From a bacterium (GTDB taxonomy: Bacteria; Patescibacteriota; Saccharimonadia; CAILAD01; BJGX01): 50,237 nt of DNA. Positions 29,375 through 39,736 of the stretch are shown here, piece by piece. Both the position numbers and the translations under genes were made by a program. The notes below the pieces were generated by a model. The model was not told the origin of the DNA, made no database searches, and saw only the letters and a list, made by a program, of their open reading frames with translations. The stretch spans positions 1 through 50,237 of the forward strand of contig JAKOQC010000575.1 in the NCBI GenBank assembly GCA_029778565.1. The letters run 5' to 3'. How positions within the stretch are numbered: position 1 is the stretch's first letter; every line of letters begins with the position of its first letter.

Positions 29375-30788
29375 GTTCTACGTAACGACACCAATTTATT
29401 ACATTAACGACGTGCCGCACATTGGTCATGCCTATTCTACAATTGCTGCCGATACATTAGCTCGATATTATCGCCGAAAACTTGGTAAAGATAATGTATT
29501 GTTTGTAACCGGTACCGACGAAAACTCGCAAAAGACAATCAATGCCGCCGAGCTAGCTGGTCAGGGTACCGAAGAATACACTGAACTAACGGCCGAAAAA
29601 TGGCAAAACATCTTTAATACACTCGACATTACTTACAATCGTTTTATCCGCACAACCGAAGACGATCACAAAAAAACCGTGCAAGACATTTTACAAAAAG
29701 TGTATGACAATGGAGATATTTATAAAGGTGTGTATGAAGGCCTATATTGTGTAGGGCACGAGGCCTTTATGAAAGAAGAAGATCTTGTTGACGGTCTTTG
29801 CCCTGATCACAAAAAAGCCCCCGAGCATATTAAAGAAGAAAACTGGTTTTTTAAACTGAGCAAGTATCAAGAGAGGTTAAAGCACTATATTTTAGACAAC
29901 CCAGATTTTATTCAGCCACAATCGCGCCGCAATGAGGTACTAAGTTTTATCGAAACCAAAGGACTCGAAGACTTTAGTATTAGCCGCGAAACTCAAGAGT
30001 GGGGAATTCGTTTGCCTTTTGATGATAGCCAGGTGGCGTATGTATGGTTTGATGCATTACTAAACTACGTAACTGCAGCTGGCTATGGTACAGATAAATT
30101 TAGCAAGTGGTGGCCTGCTGATTTACATATCGTAGGTAAAGATATTATTAAGTTTCATTGTATCTACTGGCCAGCAATGCTTTGGAGTGCTGGCTTGGAG
30201 TTACCACACCAAGTATTTGCGCATGGATTTTTTACAAATAATGGTGAAAAAATTAGCAAAAGTCTTGGCAATGCTATTGATCCAATTGCGTTGGTACAAA
30301 AATATGGTAATGATGCCTTGCGGTATTACTTACTGCGCGAGATAACCTTTGGTAGTGATGGCGACTTTAGCTTACAGCGCTTTAATGAAGTGTATAATTC
30401 TGATCTGGCGAATAACTTAGGCAATCTTGTCTCGCGCTTGGCAACAATGCTAATTAAATACAATAATGCTCAATACAATGAAGTAAAAGTAAAACCTCGG
30501 TATAGTTATGAAGACGACATTGTAAAGCTAAAGTTTCATTCTTGTCTGGCTGAGCTTTTCTCTTGGCTGGATAGTCTTAACGGGGCCATAGAAGAAAACA
30601 AACCGTGGGAGTTATTTAAAACCGATCCGCAAAAGACTGTTGAAGTGCTCAGTGGAATCGCTTGCGAGTTACTATTAATTGCTCAATACCTCGAACCATT
30701 CTTGCCCGAAGCAAGCAAGAAAATCCAGGCAGTATTTAGTAATGGAACAGTAGTAAATGCAGGTGTTTTGTTTCCAAAGTTTGAATAA
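29337..30788 (+). CDS. metG: Methionyl-tRNA synthetase, without C-terminal tRNA-binding extension
   Basis: FYVTTPIYYINDVPHIGHAYSTIAADTLARY; GEKISKSLGNAIDP. Confidence 0.94.
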   Translation: MKKTTKVNQRKNKFYVTTPIYYINDVPHIGHAYSTIAADTLARYYRRKLGKDNVLFVTGTDENSQKTINAAELAGQGTEEYTELTAEKWQNIFNTLDITYNRFIRTTEDDHKKTVQDILQKVYDNGDIYKGVYEGLYCVGHEAFMKEEDLVDGLCPDHKKAPEHIKEENWFFKLSKYQERLKHYILDNPDFIQPQSRRNEVLSFIETKGLEDFSISRETQEWGIRLPFDDSQVAYVWFDALLNYVTAAGYGTDKFSKWWPADLHIVGKDIIKFHCIYWPAMLWSAGLELPHQVFAHGFFTNNGEKISKSLGNAIDPIALVQKYGNDALRYYLLREITFGSDGDFSLQRFNEVYNSDLANNLGNLVSRLATMLIKYNNAQYNEVKVKPRYSYEDDIVKLKFHSCLAELFSWLDSLNGAIEENKPWELFKTDPQKTVEVLSGIACELLLIAQYLEPFLPEASKKIQAVFSNGTVVNAGVLFPKFE

Positions 30789-30798
30789 GGCAGCTTGA

Positions 30799-31599
30799 AT
30801 GAAGGTAATCGACTCACACGCTCACATTCACTTCGATGAGTTTAGTAACAATCTTGCCGATCTTTTTTCTCGATCCCGTAAGGCTGGTGTAGAATCGATT
30901 ATTACTGTTGGTACGGACGATGCAGATTCTCTTAAAGCTTTAACATTTGTGAATAACGCGCAAGTAAAAAACTTTGCTAAAGAAATTTCTTTGTTTGCCT
31001 CAGCTGGTATTCATCCTCACGAAGCCAAGCTGGGTGGGGATGCATTTTTGAGTATTAAAGAATTAACCCAAAATGAAGAGTATAGTAGTACTCTAGTGGC
31101 CATAGGTGAGTGTGGCTTAGATTATTATAAAAGTCTGTCATCTCCTGCCGAGCAAAAAGAAATGTTATGCTGGCAAATAGAACTTGCACTGGAATGTAAT
31201 TTACCACTTATTTTTCATGTGCGTGACGCCTGGGAAGATTTCTTTGCAATTATCAAAGATTATCCTAAGTTGCGAGGTGTTATTCATAGTTTTACTGGTT
31301 TTAAACACGAGCTAGAACAAGCTTTAGAATACAACCTCTACTTTGGGCTAAACGGCATAATTACTTTTACGAAAGAACAGGATCAACTAGATGCAGTAAT
31401 GGCCATGCCAAAAGAACGGATTCTTTTAGAAACCGACTGTCCATTTTTAACACCCGTGCCAATGCGTGGAAAACCGAACGAACCAAGTTATCTGCACTAT
31501 ACAGCTGAGTTTTTAGCTAATCTGCTTAGTGAAGATTTGGCGTCGTTAACCCAACAAATTTACCATAACACTACCACACTGTTTAAGCTTGAAAAATAA
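30799..31599 (+). CDS. tatD: TatD-family metal-dependent hydrolase
   Basis: VIDSHAHIHFDEF; AIGECGLDYY; PLIFHVRDAWEDF; GVIHSFTG; LLETDCPFLTP. Confidence 0.9.
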   Translation: MKVIDSHAHIHFDEFSNNLADLFSRSRKAGVESIITVGTDDADSLKALTFVNNAQVKNFAKEISLFASAGIHPHEAKLGGDAFLSIKELTQNEEYSSTLVAIGECGLDYYKSLSSPAEQKEMLCWQIELALECNLPLIFHVRDAWEDFFAIIKDYPKLRGVIHSFTGFKHELEQALEYNLYFGLNGIITFTKEQDQLDAVMAMPKERILLETDCPFLTPVPMRGKPNEPSYLHYTAEFLANLLSEDLASLTQQIYHNTTTLFKLEK

Positions 31600-31626
31600 T
31601 TTAAAAATCCGTATAATAATGCAACT

Positions 31627-32775
31627 ATGAAGCGGGTTTATTTAGATTATGCAGCGGCAACGCCAATAGAGCCAGAAGTAGCTACAGCCATGCAAACGGC
31701 TATGGCGAATTTTGCCAATCCGGCTGCAGCCTATACTTCGGCAAGACTAGCCAAAACCGAGCTCGATACGCATCGCAAGACACTAGCGATGTTTCTTGGT
31801 GCAAATAGTGATGAGATAATACTAACAAGTGGTGCCACAGAATCAAACAATCTTGCTATTTTAGGTACGGCCAGATTGCGGCAAAAGGGTGAAATTATAT
31901 CTAGCCTGAGTGAACATAGCTCTATTCGTGAGCCACTAAAGCAGCTAGAACAAGAAGGTTTTACAATTCATTGGTGTCCAGTAGATAAGAATGGTCGAGT
32001 AGATAAAGCACAGTTTAAAAAACTCCTAAATATTAATACAATTCTCGTTAGCGTTAGCTTGGCAAACTCAGAATTTGGAACAATAGAAGATATTACCGGG
32101 CTCGTAGAAATGGTGGGAGAGTTTGAGAATGAGCAGGATACTAGGGTGTTTTTTCATACCGATGCCAGTGCAGCAGCTATGGTAAATAATTGTAGTGTAT
32201 CTCGGTTGGGGGTAGATTTACTTACGCTCAGCAGCGCTAAGTTATATGGCCCCAACGGTATTGGACTTTTATATATTCGCAGAGGTAGCACGATTCAACC
32301 ACAAATATTTGGTGGTGCTCAAGAAAATGGTTTGCGCGCTGGAACAGAGAACGGGTTCTTACTGGCTGGCTTTGCGCGGGCTATAGAATTAGTTACGCAA
32401 AAACGCAAACAAGACGAAAAGCATTTTAAAGAACTCTACTTTAAGCTAGCAAATTATTTTAAAGAAAAGAACGTAGTAATTAATGGTGATAGTAAGCATC
32501 GTTTGTTTTCACTACTAAATGTAAGTTTTAGTAATGTTAATGGTGAAGATTTAGTTGCTTACCTAGACAGTAAGGGTTTTGAAGTTTCTACTGGGGCTGC
32601 CTGCGAAGTTAGCAACCAAGCGCCAAGCGCGGCACTACTTGCATTGGGGCGTACCAAAAAAGAAGCTCAAGGTAGCTTACGTATTTCGTTTGGTAGAACC
32701 ACTACAAGTAATGATATTGCGGCATTCACAAAAGCCTTAGATGAAACGTTAACTATATTGAAGGCTCAGCAATGA
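31627..32775 (+). CDS. Cysteine desulfurase (NifS/IscS-like)
   Basis: VYLDYAAATPIEPEV; TSGATESNNLAI; FHTDASAA; SSAKLYGPNGIGLLYIRRG; GAACEVSNQAPSAALLALG. Confidence 0.88.
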   Translation: MKRVYLDYAAATPIEPEVATAMQTAMANFANPAAAYTSARLAKTELDTHRKTLAMFLGANSDEIILTSGATESNNLAILGTARLRQKGEIISSLSEHSSIREPLKQLEQEGFTIHWCPVDKNGRVDKAQFKKLLNINTILVSVSLANSEFGTIEDITGLVEMVGEFENEQDTRVFFHTDASAAAMVNNCSVSRLGVDLLTLSSAKLYGPNGIGLLYIRRGSTIQPQIFGGAQENGLRAGTENGFLLAGFARAIELVTQKRKQDEKHFKELYFKLANYFKEKNVVINGDSKHRLFSLLNVSFSNVNGEDLVAYLDSKGFEVSTGAACEVSNQAPSAALLALGRTKKEAQGSLRISFGRTTTSNDIAAFTKALDETLTILKAQQ

Positions 32776-33362
32776 AAAAGTTTTTTATTACACTGGCAAT
32801 AATATTAGGAGTATTGGCGGTACTAGCAATGGCATTTTTTGTCGGCATTGGTTATTACCTTAGCCCACAATCAAAGCTCGAAAAAGCCGATGCTATTGTA
32901 GTAATTTCTGGAGGTCAGACAACATCACGGGCTGATAAAGGTATTGATCTGTATAAACAAGGCTATAGCAAAAATATTATTTTTTCGGGTGCTGCGTTAG
33001 ATGATGGACCAAGCAATGCTGCAGCTATGCAACAACAGGCACTCAGTGCCGGCATAAATGCACGGGTAATCTATACCGATGAGTCATCGCAAGACACCTA
33101 CCAAAATGCCGTTAATTCTAAAGAAATACTGCAAAAACTAAATGAGAAAAAGATTATTCTTGTTACCAGTCCGTATCATCAGCGGCGAGCCTACGAGACA
33201 TTTAAACAAGTGCTTGGTCAAGATTACACAATATTAAATGCTAGTGCTTTTGATGATCGGTGGAGTAAATCTCGCTGGTGGGAAAAGGGCTTTGCTTTTA
33301 ATATTACTTTAAGTGAGTCGGCTAAACTCTTTTATATTTTGGTAACCGGAAATTATAAATGA
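32772..33362 (+). CDS. YdcF/DUF218-like membrane protein
   Basis: KADAIVVISGGQTTSRADKGIDLYKQGYSKNIIFSG; DESSQDTYQNAVNSKEIL; VTSPYHQRRA. Confidence 0.82.
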   Translation: MKKFFITLAIILGVLAVLAMAFFVGIGYYLSPQSKLEKADAIVVISGGQTTSRADKGIDLYKQGYSKNIIFSGAALDDGPSNAAAMQQQALSAGINARVIYTDESSQDTYQNAVNSKEILQKLNEKKIILVTSPYHQRRAYETFKQVLGQDYTILNASAFDDRWSKSRWWEKGFAFNITLSESAKLFYILVTGNYK

Positions 33363-34399
33363 GCAAAGTTTTTGTGGGGCTCTCTGGCGGGGTAGATAGT
33401 GCTGTAGCTGCAGCATTATTAAAAGAGCAAGGGCACGAGGTAGTCGGTGTATATATGAAAAACTGGAGCCGAGATATTGCAGGTTTTCACTGCCCTTGGC
33501 AAGAAGATCTGGCTTCGGCTCGACTAGTAGCGGCGCATTTGCAGATACCATTTAAAATTTATGATTTCGAAAAAGAATACTACAAGAGTGTAACAAAGTA
33601 TTTGCTTAATACATACAAAAAAGGCCAAACACCAAACCCCGATATAATGTGCAATCAGTCGATTAAATTTGATGTCTTTTATACACAATGTAGAAAAGAC
33701 GGAGCAGACTTTATTGCAACTGGCCATTACGCAACTATTGAAAATGAGCAGTTATGTACCGCCACCGATGCAAGTAAAGACCAAACCTATTTTCTGTATC
33801 GAATGAATCCTAAAATCGCGAAGCACGTTCTTTTTCCGCTTGGTAATATTACAAAAACCGAAGTGAGAAAACTAGCTAAAAAATTCAATCTTCCAAACTA
33901 TAACCGACCCGATAGTCAGGGTTTATGCTTTGTTGGGCCGGTGCCAATGCGAGATTTCTTAAGCGAATTTATCCAGCCAAAGCGCGGTGATATTGTTGAT
34001 GAAAAGGGTAATACAATTGGTGAACACAATGGTGCGTACGCCTATACTATTGGTCAGCGTCATGGCTTGGGTATAGGTGGTGGCCAACCCTACTTTGTCT
34101 ATGGGATAGATACCAAGAAGAATGTTGTTTATGTAACAGCTGATAATAATTCACCAAAGCTCAACAGTAGTAAATTTTCTATAAATGACTGTATTTGGTG
34201 GCAAGAGCCACAAGAAAATAAAAAAGATCTTTTGGTAAGAGTGCGTTATCGCAGTAAGGCGATTCCTTGTACGATAACACAAATTGATGCTACTACTTGG
34301 CAAGTAAAATTGTCACAACCAGAACGGGCAATTGCTCCAGGCCAATCTGCGGTCTTTTATAGCAAGAATCGTGTGGTGGGCGGTGGTATTATTTGCTAA
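33359..34399 (+). CDS. mnmA: tRNA-specific 2-thiouridylase
   Basis: VGLSGGVDSAVAAALLKEQGHEVVGVYMKNW; TPNPDIMCNQSIKF; DQTYFLYRM; SQGLCFVG. Confidence 0.93.
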   Translation: MSKVFVGLSGGVDSAVAAALLKEQGHEVVGVYMKNWSRDIAGFHCPWQEDLASARLVAAHLQIPFKIYDFEKEYYKSVTKYLLNTYKKGQTPNPDIMCNQSIKFDVFYTQCRKDGADFIATGHYATIENEQLCTATDASKDQTYFLYRMNPKIAKHVLFPLGNITKTEVRKLAKKFNLPNYNRPDSQGLCFVGPVPMRDFLSEFIQPKRGDIVDEKGNTIGEHNGAYAYTIGQRHGLGIGGGQPYFVYGIDTKKNVVYVTADNNSPKLNSSKFSINDCIWWQEPQENKKDLLVRVRYRSKAIPCTITQIDATTWQVKLSQPERAIAPGQSAVFYSKNRVVGGGIIC

Positions 34400-34450
34400 G
34401 CATTAGACCTTACTTTTACTTAGTATAAGTACTTAGCTTATAATAAAACT

Positions 34451-35326
34451 ATGAATAGCGGCGAAGTACATCACACCAAAACAGATTTAGCAGATCGAAT
34501 TGATAAAGCTGTAAAAAAAGATACTACTGCTGATCTCCGTAATATTGCTGATGCAACTACACAGGGAGATTTGGAAATACGGAAGCCAGAGGAGACCTCG
34601 GCAGAAACAACAAGTGATGAACGTAAAGAGCCTGAACAGTCTTTAATTGAAGATCTACAAGAGTTAATTGTGCAGGAATTTGATCAGCTGAGGAATGGTA
34701 TTGAGCGTTACCGGTGGATGCAAAGAGACATAGAAGCGCACATTCGCAATATGTTACATATAGTGCATGCCGAACATTCACGAGATAGTCAGGTAGAGCG
34801 AATGGTAGCTCAGGTAGCAAACGACATTGCAGCCGCAACTATCGGTGAAGATATGCAGGGCCCGATTGGTCAAAAAGGTTATAGTGAGCAATTTTTAGCC
34901 GAAGTCGGTCAGCTTGGCGAAGTGTATCGCACTAGAGAAACCGAAATAGTTAGTGCACTCGAGCAAGGTAAGAATAGTGAACTAAGTGGTAAACGTGATG
35001 CATTTATTGATGAGTTAGTTCGTAAGCCTCTTGAACATGTAAGAAGTGCCATGTATACGACTGATGCTGAGTTGATACGACTCTTGCAGCAGCAAAAACG
35101 TGTCATTCGTGAAAATTTAAATACGTTTCAGCAACTACAATATTTTCAAACTGAAGAGGTCTGGCAAAATCCGGCTTATCGTTTATTACAAGAATATAGT
35201 GATAAAGCAATTCAGGTTATCGATACTCAATTGAAGAATTTATATAGCCAAACAGAGAGTGATGAGAAACAAATTGATGGTTTAGCTAGAGAATCACTGT
35301 TGGTAATTCAGAAGGTGCAAAGCTAA
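34451..35326 (+). CDS. Uncharacterised helical/coiled protein
   Basis: Clean ORF with leaderless-type promoter; Glu/Gln-rich helices. Confidence 0.65.
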   Translation: MNSGEVHHTKTDLADRIDKAVKKDTTADLRNIADATTQGDLEIRKPEETSAETTSDERKEPEQSLIEDLQELIVQEFDQLRNGIERYRWMQRDIEAHIRNMLHIVHAEHSRDSQVERMVAQVANDIAAATIGEDMQGPIGQKGYSEQFLAEVGQLGEVYRTRETEIVSALEQGKNSELSGKRDAFIDELVRKPLEHVRSAMYTTDAELIRLLQQQKRVIRENLNTFQQLQYFQTEEVWQNPAYRLLQEYSDKAIQVIDTQLKNLYSQTESDEKQIDGLARESLLVIQKVQS

Positions 35327-35338
35327 CAGATTACAAAG

Positions 35339-36001
35339 ATGAAAAAAGATTCAACACCAGATAGTCAAAATACCCAAGGAAAAACAGTTGCTATTGTGCT
35401 GCTTGTGTTGTGTATAGTAATTGCCTTAATACTGAGTTTTTTGGCATTCAGCTCGCGGGCACAGGTCTTAACCGAATTAAGTGATACACAAAACCAGTTG
35501 CAAATATCACGCGATCTTAATGCCCAGCTACAAACTCAAGTAGAAACAATGCGTAGTGCAAACAATAATGCACAATACATATTAATTTCTGATATGGGGG
35601 TGCGTATTCCCAAAACGGCTGATTTGCAAAATGTTATTACGGGGGTTGAGACAGTTGCTAATCCTAAACAACCGTTTGCACATTTTACCAGTGGCGAAAT
35701 ATTAGCAGCAGTAATGAGTAATCCAGCTGGTCCATATAGCAGCAATCAGTGTGCCCTAGGCGATAGTCCTCTGGGCGTAATAACTCGCTACAGTTCTGGA
35801 AGTATTGTCTTTGGCAAAAAAGTAGAAACTATTACAGACCCAAACGTAAAAAAAATTGGTGACTATTATTTTGTTTACTCTAACGCGGCCACATCGTGTA
35901 CCAGCAATAAGACAGTATCTGACTATATTACCGCCCAGCAGCAAAAATTTGCCGCAGCCTTTGCAAATCTCGAAGCTATTACAGCTTCGGTAAATAATTA
36001 A
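35339..36001 (+). CDS. Single-TM extracytoplasmic protein, paralog of 36047-36733
   Basis: N-terminal TM, coiled segment, shared C-terminal domain with conserved cysteines (NQCALGDSPLGVIT / SCTSNKTV). Confidence 0.75.
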   Translation: MKKDSTPDSQNTQGKTVAIVLLVLCIVIALILSFLAFSSRAQVLTELSDTQNQLQISRDLNAQLQTQVETMRSANNNAQYILISDMGVRIPKTADLQNVITGVETVANPKQPFAHFTSGEILAAVMSNPAGPYSSNQCALGDSPLGVITRYSSGSIVFGKKVETITDPNVKKIGDYYFVYSNAATSCTSNKTVSDYITAQQQKFAAAFANLEAITASVNN

Positions 36002-36046
36002 TAACGTGGTATAATTAGCATAAGAATTAAACAGGAAACCATACAC

Positions 36047-36733
36047 ATGGAACCCCAACAAGTACATCCCCAGGTCTCAGGGCTCGAACCAACTACGCAA
36101 ATGCCAGAATCTAACCCCATGCCTCCCAAGAAGGGCGGCAAAGGATGGATGATTGTAGCAATTCTTGCGATTGTCACCCTTATAGGTGTTAGCGCCTTTG
36201 GTTATTACAAGTGGCAAGCCTATCGCACCAAAGTTGGTGATCTGGGTGCACAAGTAAATGCTTTGCAAGCACAGGTAGATACACTTACTGCAGCTGCAGC
36301 ATCTACCACCATCTTAAAGATAAATGAATTTGGTGTGCAGATGAATAAACCAGCTGAAGCCAAAGATGCGTATTATTATGTCTCGAAAAATGCCGAGGGC
36401 AACCAAGTAGCCTCATTTACCTCACCTGGTTTACAAAACTTAGCTGCAACCAATCCATCGAGCCCAGCAGTTAGTAATGCGTGTGGGCTTAATAGCGCCC
36501 CGCTTGGCACTATCACTCAAGTAAAGGCCGGAACGCTCATTAAGGGTGTAAAAGTTGAAGATGTTAAGAGTACAGATGTATTAATCGTTAAGAAGCAAGA
36601 TGTATTCTACTACGTCTATACAGCACCAACCGCACAGTGCTCTACCGTAAAAACTGTTCAAGACTTACAAACCAAACAAGCAAAAGCGTTGCAAGAGAGT
36701 TTTAACACTAGCCTAGCTGCAGCTGCAAAATAG
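36047..36733 (+). CDS. Single-TM extracytoplasmic protein, paralog of 35339-36001
   Basis: TM; NACGLNSAPLGTIT / QCSTVKTVQDL aligned to the neighbour. Confidence 0.75.
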   Translation: MEPQQVHPQVSGLEPTTQMPESNPMPPKKGGKGWMIVAILAIVTLIGVSAFGYYKWQAYRTKVGDLGAQVNALQAQVDTLTAAAASTTILKINEFGVQMNKPAEAKDAYYYVSKNAEGNQVASFTSPGLQNLAATNPSSPAVSNACGLNSAPLGTITQVKAGTLIKGVKVEDVKSTDVLIVKKQDVFYYVYTAPTAQCSTVKTVQDLQTKQAKALQESFNTSLAAAAK

Positions 36734-36746
36734 AGGAGAATAAATA

Positions 36747-37325
36747 GTGAACGAACAAAACCAACATCCACACCAATCGCCAACTGATCATATACAATTA
36801 CCCAAAAGAGATAGAGCAAAAACTGTCTGGATAGTAGTAGCAGTTATTGCTATAGCTGCACTTATTGGCCTGGCAGTATTTGGATATGTAAAAGTAAAGA
36901 ATCTAAATAAACAGATTAGTGACCAACAAGCACAAATAACCGAATTGAATAATAAAAAGAAAACGTTAGAGGATGCGGCTAGTGCAGCTGCCAGTGCTGC
37001 AGCTAAATCCGCGGTTAATACGGCTATTAATGCAGTAACATCCAGTACGAGTGATCAAGATAAAATAAAACTAGCAATATCAGACTATTGTGCTGCACAA
37101 TCAAAAACCGTCATTGTCAGAACTGGCGCAATGATAAACTTTTCTTCAGACAAAAAAGCCGCCACCGTTTCTAAGGTTGTATGTAATTCAGGTGATGAAG
37201 GTGCTTTTACTTTAAAAAAAGGTAATAATGATTGGATAGTACTTCAGTTTGGTCAGTCACAGCCTGATACTTTAACCTCTCAATTTGGATTACCTAATAC
37301 TTATCCAAATTCGATTAATTACTAA
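36747..37325 (+). CDS. Single-TM extracytoplasmic protein
   Basis: TM, coiled Ala-rich region, C-terminal domain; GTG start. Confidence 0.7.
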   Translation: MNEQNQHPHQSPTDHIQLPKRDRAKTVWIVVAVIAIAALIGLAVFGYVKVKNLNKQISDQQAQITELNNKKKTLEDAASAAASAAAKSAVNTAINAVTSSTSDQDKIKLAISDYCAAQSKTVIVRTGAMINFSSDKKAATVSKVVCNSGDEGAFTLKKGNNDWIVLQFGQSQPDTLTSQFGLPNTYPNSINY

Positions 37326-37364
37326 ACATAGCTCTCTATCTGATTTCTTGCTATAATTACTGGC

Positions 37365-39188
37365 ATGACTACCAGTGAAATTCGCCAAAAATTCTTAGAA
37401 TTCTTTAAAGAAAAAGATCACGCCATAATCCCTAGCGCTCCTGTGGTACCAGAGCACGACCCAACGGTACTATTTACGACGGCCGGAATGCACCCTCTCG
37501 TACCGTATCTTTTGGGTACGCCGCATCCTCAGGGTAAGCGTCTGGCTGATGCACAAAAATGTATTCGTACTACCGATATAGAAGAAGTGGGTGATGATAC
37601 TCACTTAACGTTTTTTGAGATGCTAGGCAATTGGAGCCTGGGTGATTACTTTAAGAAAGAATCTATTGCCTGGAGCTGGGAATTCTTAACCAGCAAACAG
37701 TGGCTTGGTATTGATCCGCACAAACTCTACGTAACGGTCTACGAGGGCGATGGCGTGGTACCAAAAGACGAAGAATCTATTGAGCTCTGGATAGAACAAT
37801 ATAAATCGGTTGGCATTGAAACCAAAGAGGGCGATAGAATTCTTGCTTTGGGACGAGAACATAATTGGTGGGAACAGGGTGGTGTAGCTACTGGCCCCGC
37901 TGGGCCCGATACTGAGATTTTTTATTACGTTGGCACAGATAAAGATCCTAAATTTAGCGAAGATAATGATGATTTTGTAGAAATTTGGAACAATGTGTTT
38001 ATGGCGTACCAACGTCAGGCTGATGGTAGTTATACCGAATTAACCAACAAAAATGTTGATACCGGCATGGGTTTAGAGCGAACTAGTTTTATTTTGCAAG
38101 GATTAAGCAATGTCTATGACACCGATATGCTAAGCCAGATAAAATCGGCAGTACATAATTATGCTGAAGAAGTGCGCGAGCCTACCTTTGTTGCTACACA
38201 TCCCGATAGTAATGAACGTGCCGAAAGAATTATTACCGACCATACCAGAGCAGTCACCTTTATGGCAGCCGATGGTGTTGTGCCAAGCAATAAAGACCAG
38301 GGCTATGTAATGCGTCGTCTGGCCCGGCGGGCAATTCGCGAGGCATTAGTAATAGGCATTCAACACGATCTCTTTGCTCGTATTGTTCCACGTGTGGTTG
38401 CGCTCTACGAAGACGAATACCCAGAGTTAGGTATGAATCAAGTACAAATTATGGAGGTGCTTAAACGCGAAGAAAATGCTTTTCGACAAACTCTTGCACG
38501 AGGCTTAAAAGAATTTGAAAAACTCCTCAGCAACAAAAAAGAACTCGATGGCCACACGGCTTTTACGCTCTATGACACCTATGGTTTTCCGAAAGAACTA
38601 AGTCTAGAAGAAGCTAAACGTATTAATCTGGCAGTCTCAGAGTTATTTGAGGCAGAATTCGATCAACAACTAGAAGCTCAACGCAACAGAAGCCGCAGCG
38701 CTACGGCAGGTCAGTTTAAAGGTGGCCTGGCAGATGATAGTGAAATTGCTACTCGCTACCATACTGCAACCCACTTAATGTATAAGGCCCTGCGTAATGT
38801 ACTGGGCGACCACGTAATGCAGCGGGGTAGTAATATAACTGCCGAGCGTATGCGTTTTGATTTTAGTCATGGCGAAAAAATGACGCCCGAGCAAATTAAA
38901 CAAGTAGAAGATATGGTAAATGAGCAAATTAGCAAAGACTTGCCGGTAACATTTACCGAGATGAACAAAGACAAGGCTTTTGAGGCTGGTGCCCTGGGTG
39001 CTTTTGGTGAAAAATATCCAGATACAGTAAAGGTATATACCGTAGGCGATCCAGAAGGTGACTATTATTCTAAAGAAATTTGTGGTGGCCCGCACGTAAG
39101 TAAAACGTCTGAGATAGGTAAGTTTAAGATTATCAAAGAAGAATCCAGCTCAGCCGGGGTACGGCGCATAAAAGCTGTTATTGAATAG
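37365..39188 (+). CDS. alaS: Alanyl-tRNA synthetase, short form lacking C-Ala domain
   Basis: FTTAGMHPLVPYLLG; NVDTGMGLERTSFILQG; YHTATHLMYKAL; EICGGPHVSKTSEIG; ends at 607 aa. Confidence 0.94.
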   Translation: MTTSEIRQKFLEFFKEKDHAIIPSAPVVPEHDPTVLFTTAGMHPLVPYLLGTPHPQGKRLADAQKCIRTTDIEEVGDDTHLTFFEMLGNWSLGDYFKKESIAWSWEFLTSKQWLGIDPHKLYVTVYEGDGVVPKDEESIELWIEQYKSVGIETKEGDRILALGREHNWWEQGGVATGPAGPDTEIFYYVGTDKDPKFSEDNDDFVEIWNNVFMAYQRQADGSYTELTNKNVDTGMGLERTSFILQGLSNVYDTDMLSQIKSAVHNYAEEVREPTFVATHPDSNERAERIITDHTRAVTFMAADGVVPSNKDQGYVMRRLARRAIREALVIGIQHDLFARIVPRVVALYEDEYPELGMNQVQIMEVLKREENAFRQTLARGLKEFEKLLSNKKELDGHTAFTLYDTYGFPKELSLEEAKRINLAVSELFEAEFDQQLEAQRNRSRSATAGQFKGGLADDSEIATRYHTATHLMYKALRNVLGDHVMQRGSNITAERMRFDFSHGEKMTPEQIKQVEDMVNEQISKDLPVTFTEMNKDKAFEAGALGAFGEKYPDTVKVYTVGDPEGDYYSKEICGGPHVSKTSEIGKFKIIKEESSSAGVRRIKAVIE

Positions 39189-39196
39189 AAAAGTGA

Positions 39197-39222
39197 AGAG
39201 CCCCTGCTGATGCAGGGGCTCT
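39197..39222 (-). terminator. Perfect 11-bp inverted repeat; terminator for the minus-strand GC-rich gene
   Basis: agagcccctgc tgat gcaggggctct; T-rich tract only on the minus-strand exit. Confidence 0.7.
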
Positions 39223-39253
39223 GGGGTGGACGCCACTTGGGCGCTTGGTCGAG

Positions 39254-39736
39254 TCAGCGACCCATCGGGAAACCGTACTGGAGTCCCTCGGTGCTGACAC
39301 AGAAAGCAGGGGCCGACTCCTGCTTGTCGAACGGCACGGCCTGGAAGGCCGCGATGCCGAACGACTGCCCGTCCGGGCTCACCTCGACCGGGGCGGTGCA
39401 GCGCTTTTGCGCGGCCTCACCCTGGGTCCAGGTGGCGACGAGCTGATCACCCTTCCAGGTGACGCTCATCGTCTTCAGCGGCCCGACACCGGGGTTGGTG
39501 TCGTTGAAGCGCGCCCGCAGCACGGCCTCGGCCTTGCTGCGGGTCTCCTCCCGCTGAGCCTCGCCGTTGTCACCGCGCGAGGCGATGAAGGCGATGACGA
39601 GAGCGACGACGACCGCAACGGTGGCGATGATGAGCACCCACGGGTTGCGGGTGCTCTGCTTCGCCTTGGAGGGCTGCGGCTCGACCTTCGCCTTGGAGGG
39701 CGAAGGACCGGTCGGCTGGTTGATGGTGCTGGTCAC
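39254..39736 (-). CDS. GC-rich single-TM extracytoplasmic protein, paralog of 39932-40510
   Basis: GTG start at 39736; TM VLIIATVAVVVALVIAFIA; RCTAPVEVSPDGQ...AVPFDKQESAPAFCVS aligned to neighbour HCTAPVNAPSDQ...AVPLENLASARYKCVA. Confidence 0.8.
   Translation of the reverse strand: MTSTINQPTGPSPSKAKVEPQPSKAKQSTRNPWVLIIATVAVVVALVIAFIASRGDNGEAQREETRSKAEAVLRARFNDTNPGVGPLKTMSVTWKGDQLVATWTQGEAAQKRCTAPVEVSPDGQSFGIAAFQAVPFDKQESAPAFCVSTEGLQYGFPMGR

Noticed and set aside
37365-39188. alaS as a truncated pseudogene
   Set aside because: Catalytic and editing motifs intact; loss of the C-Ala domain is plausible in reduced CPR genomes
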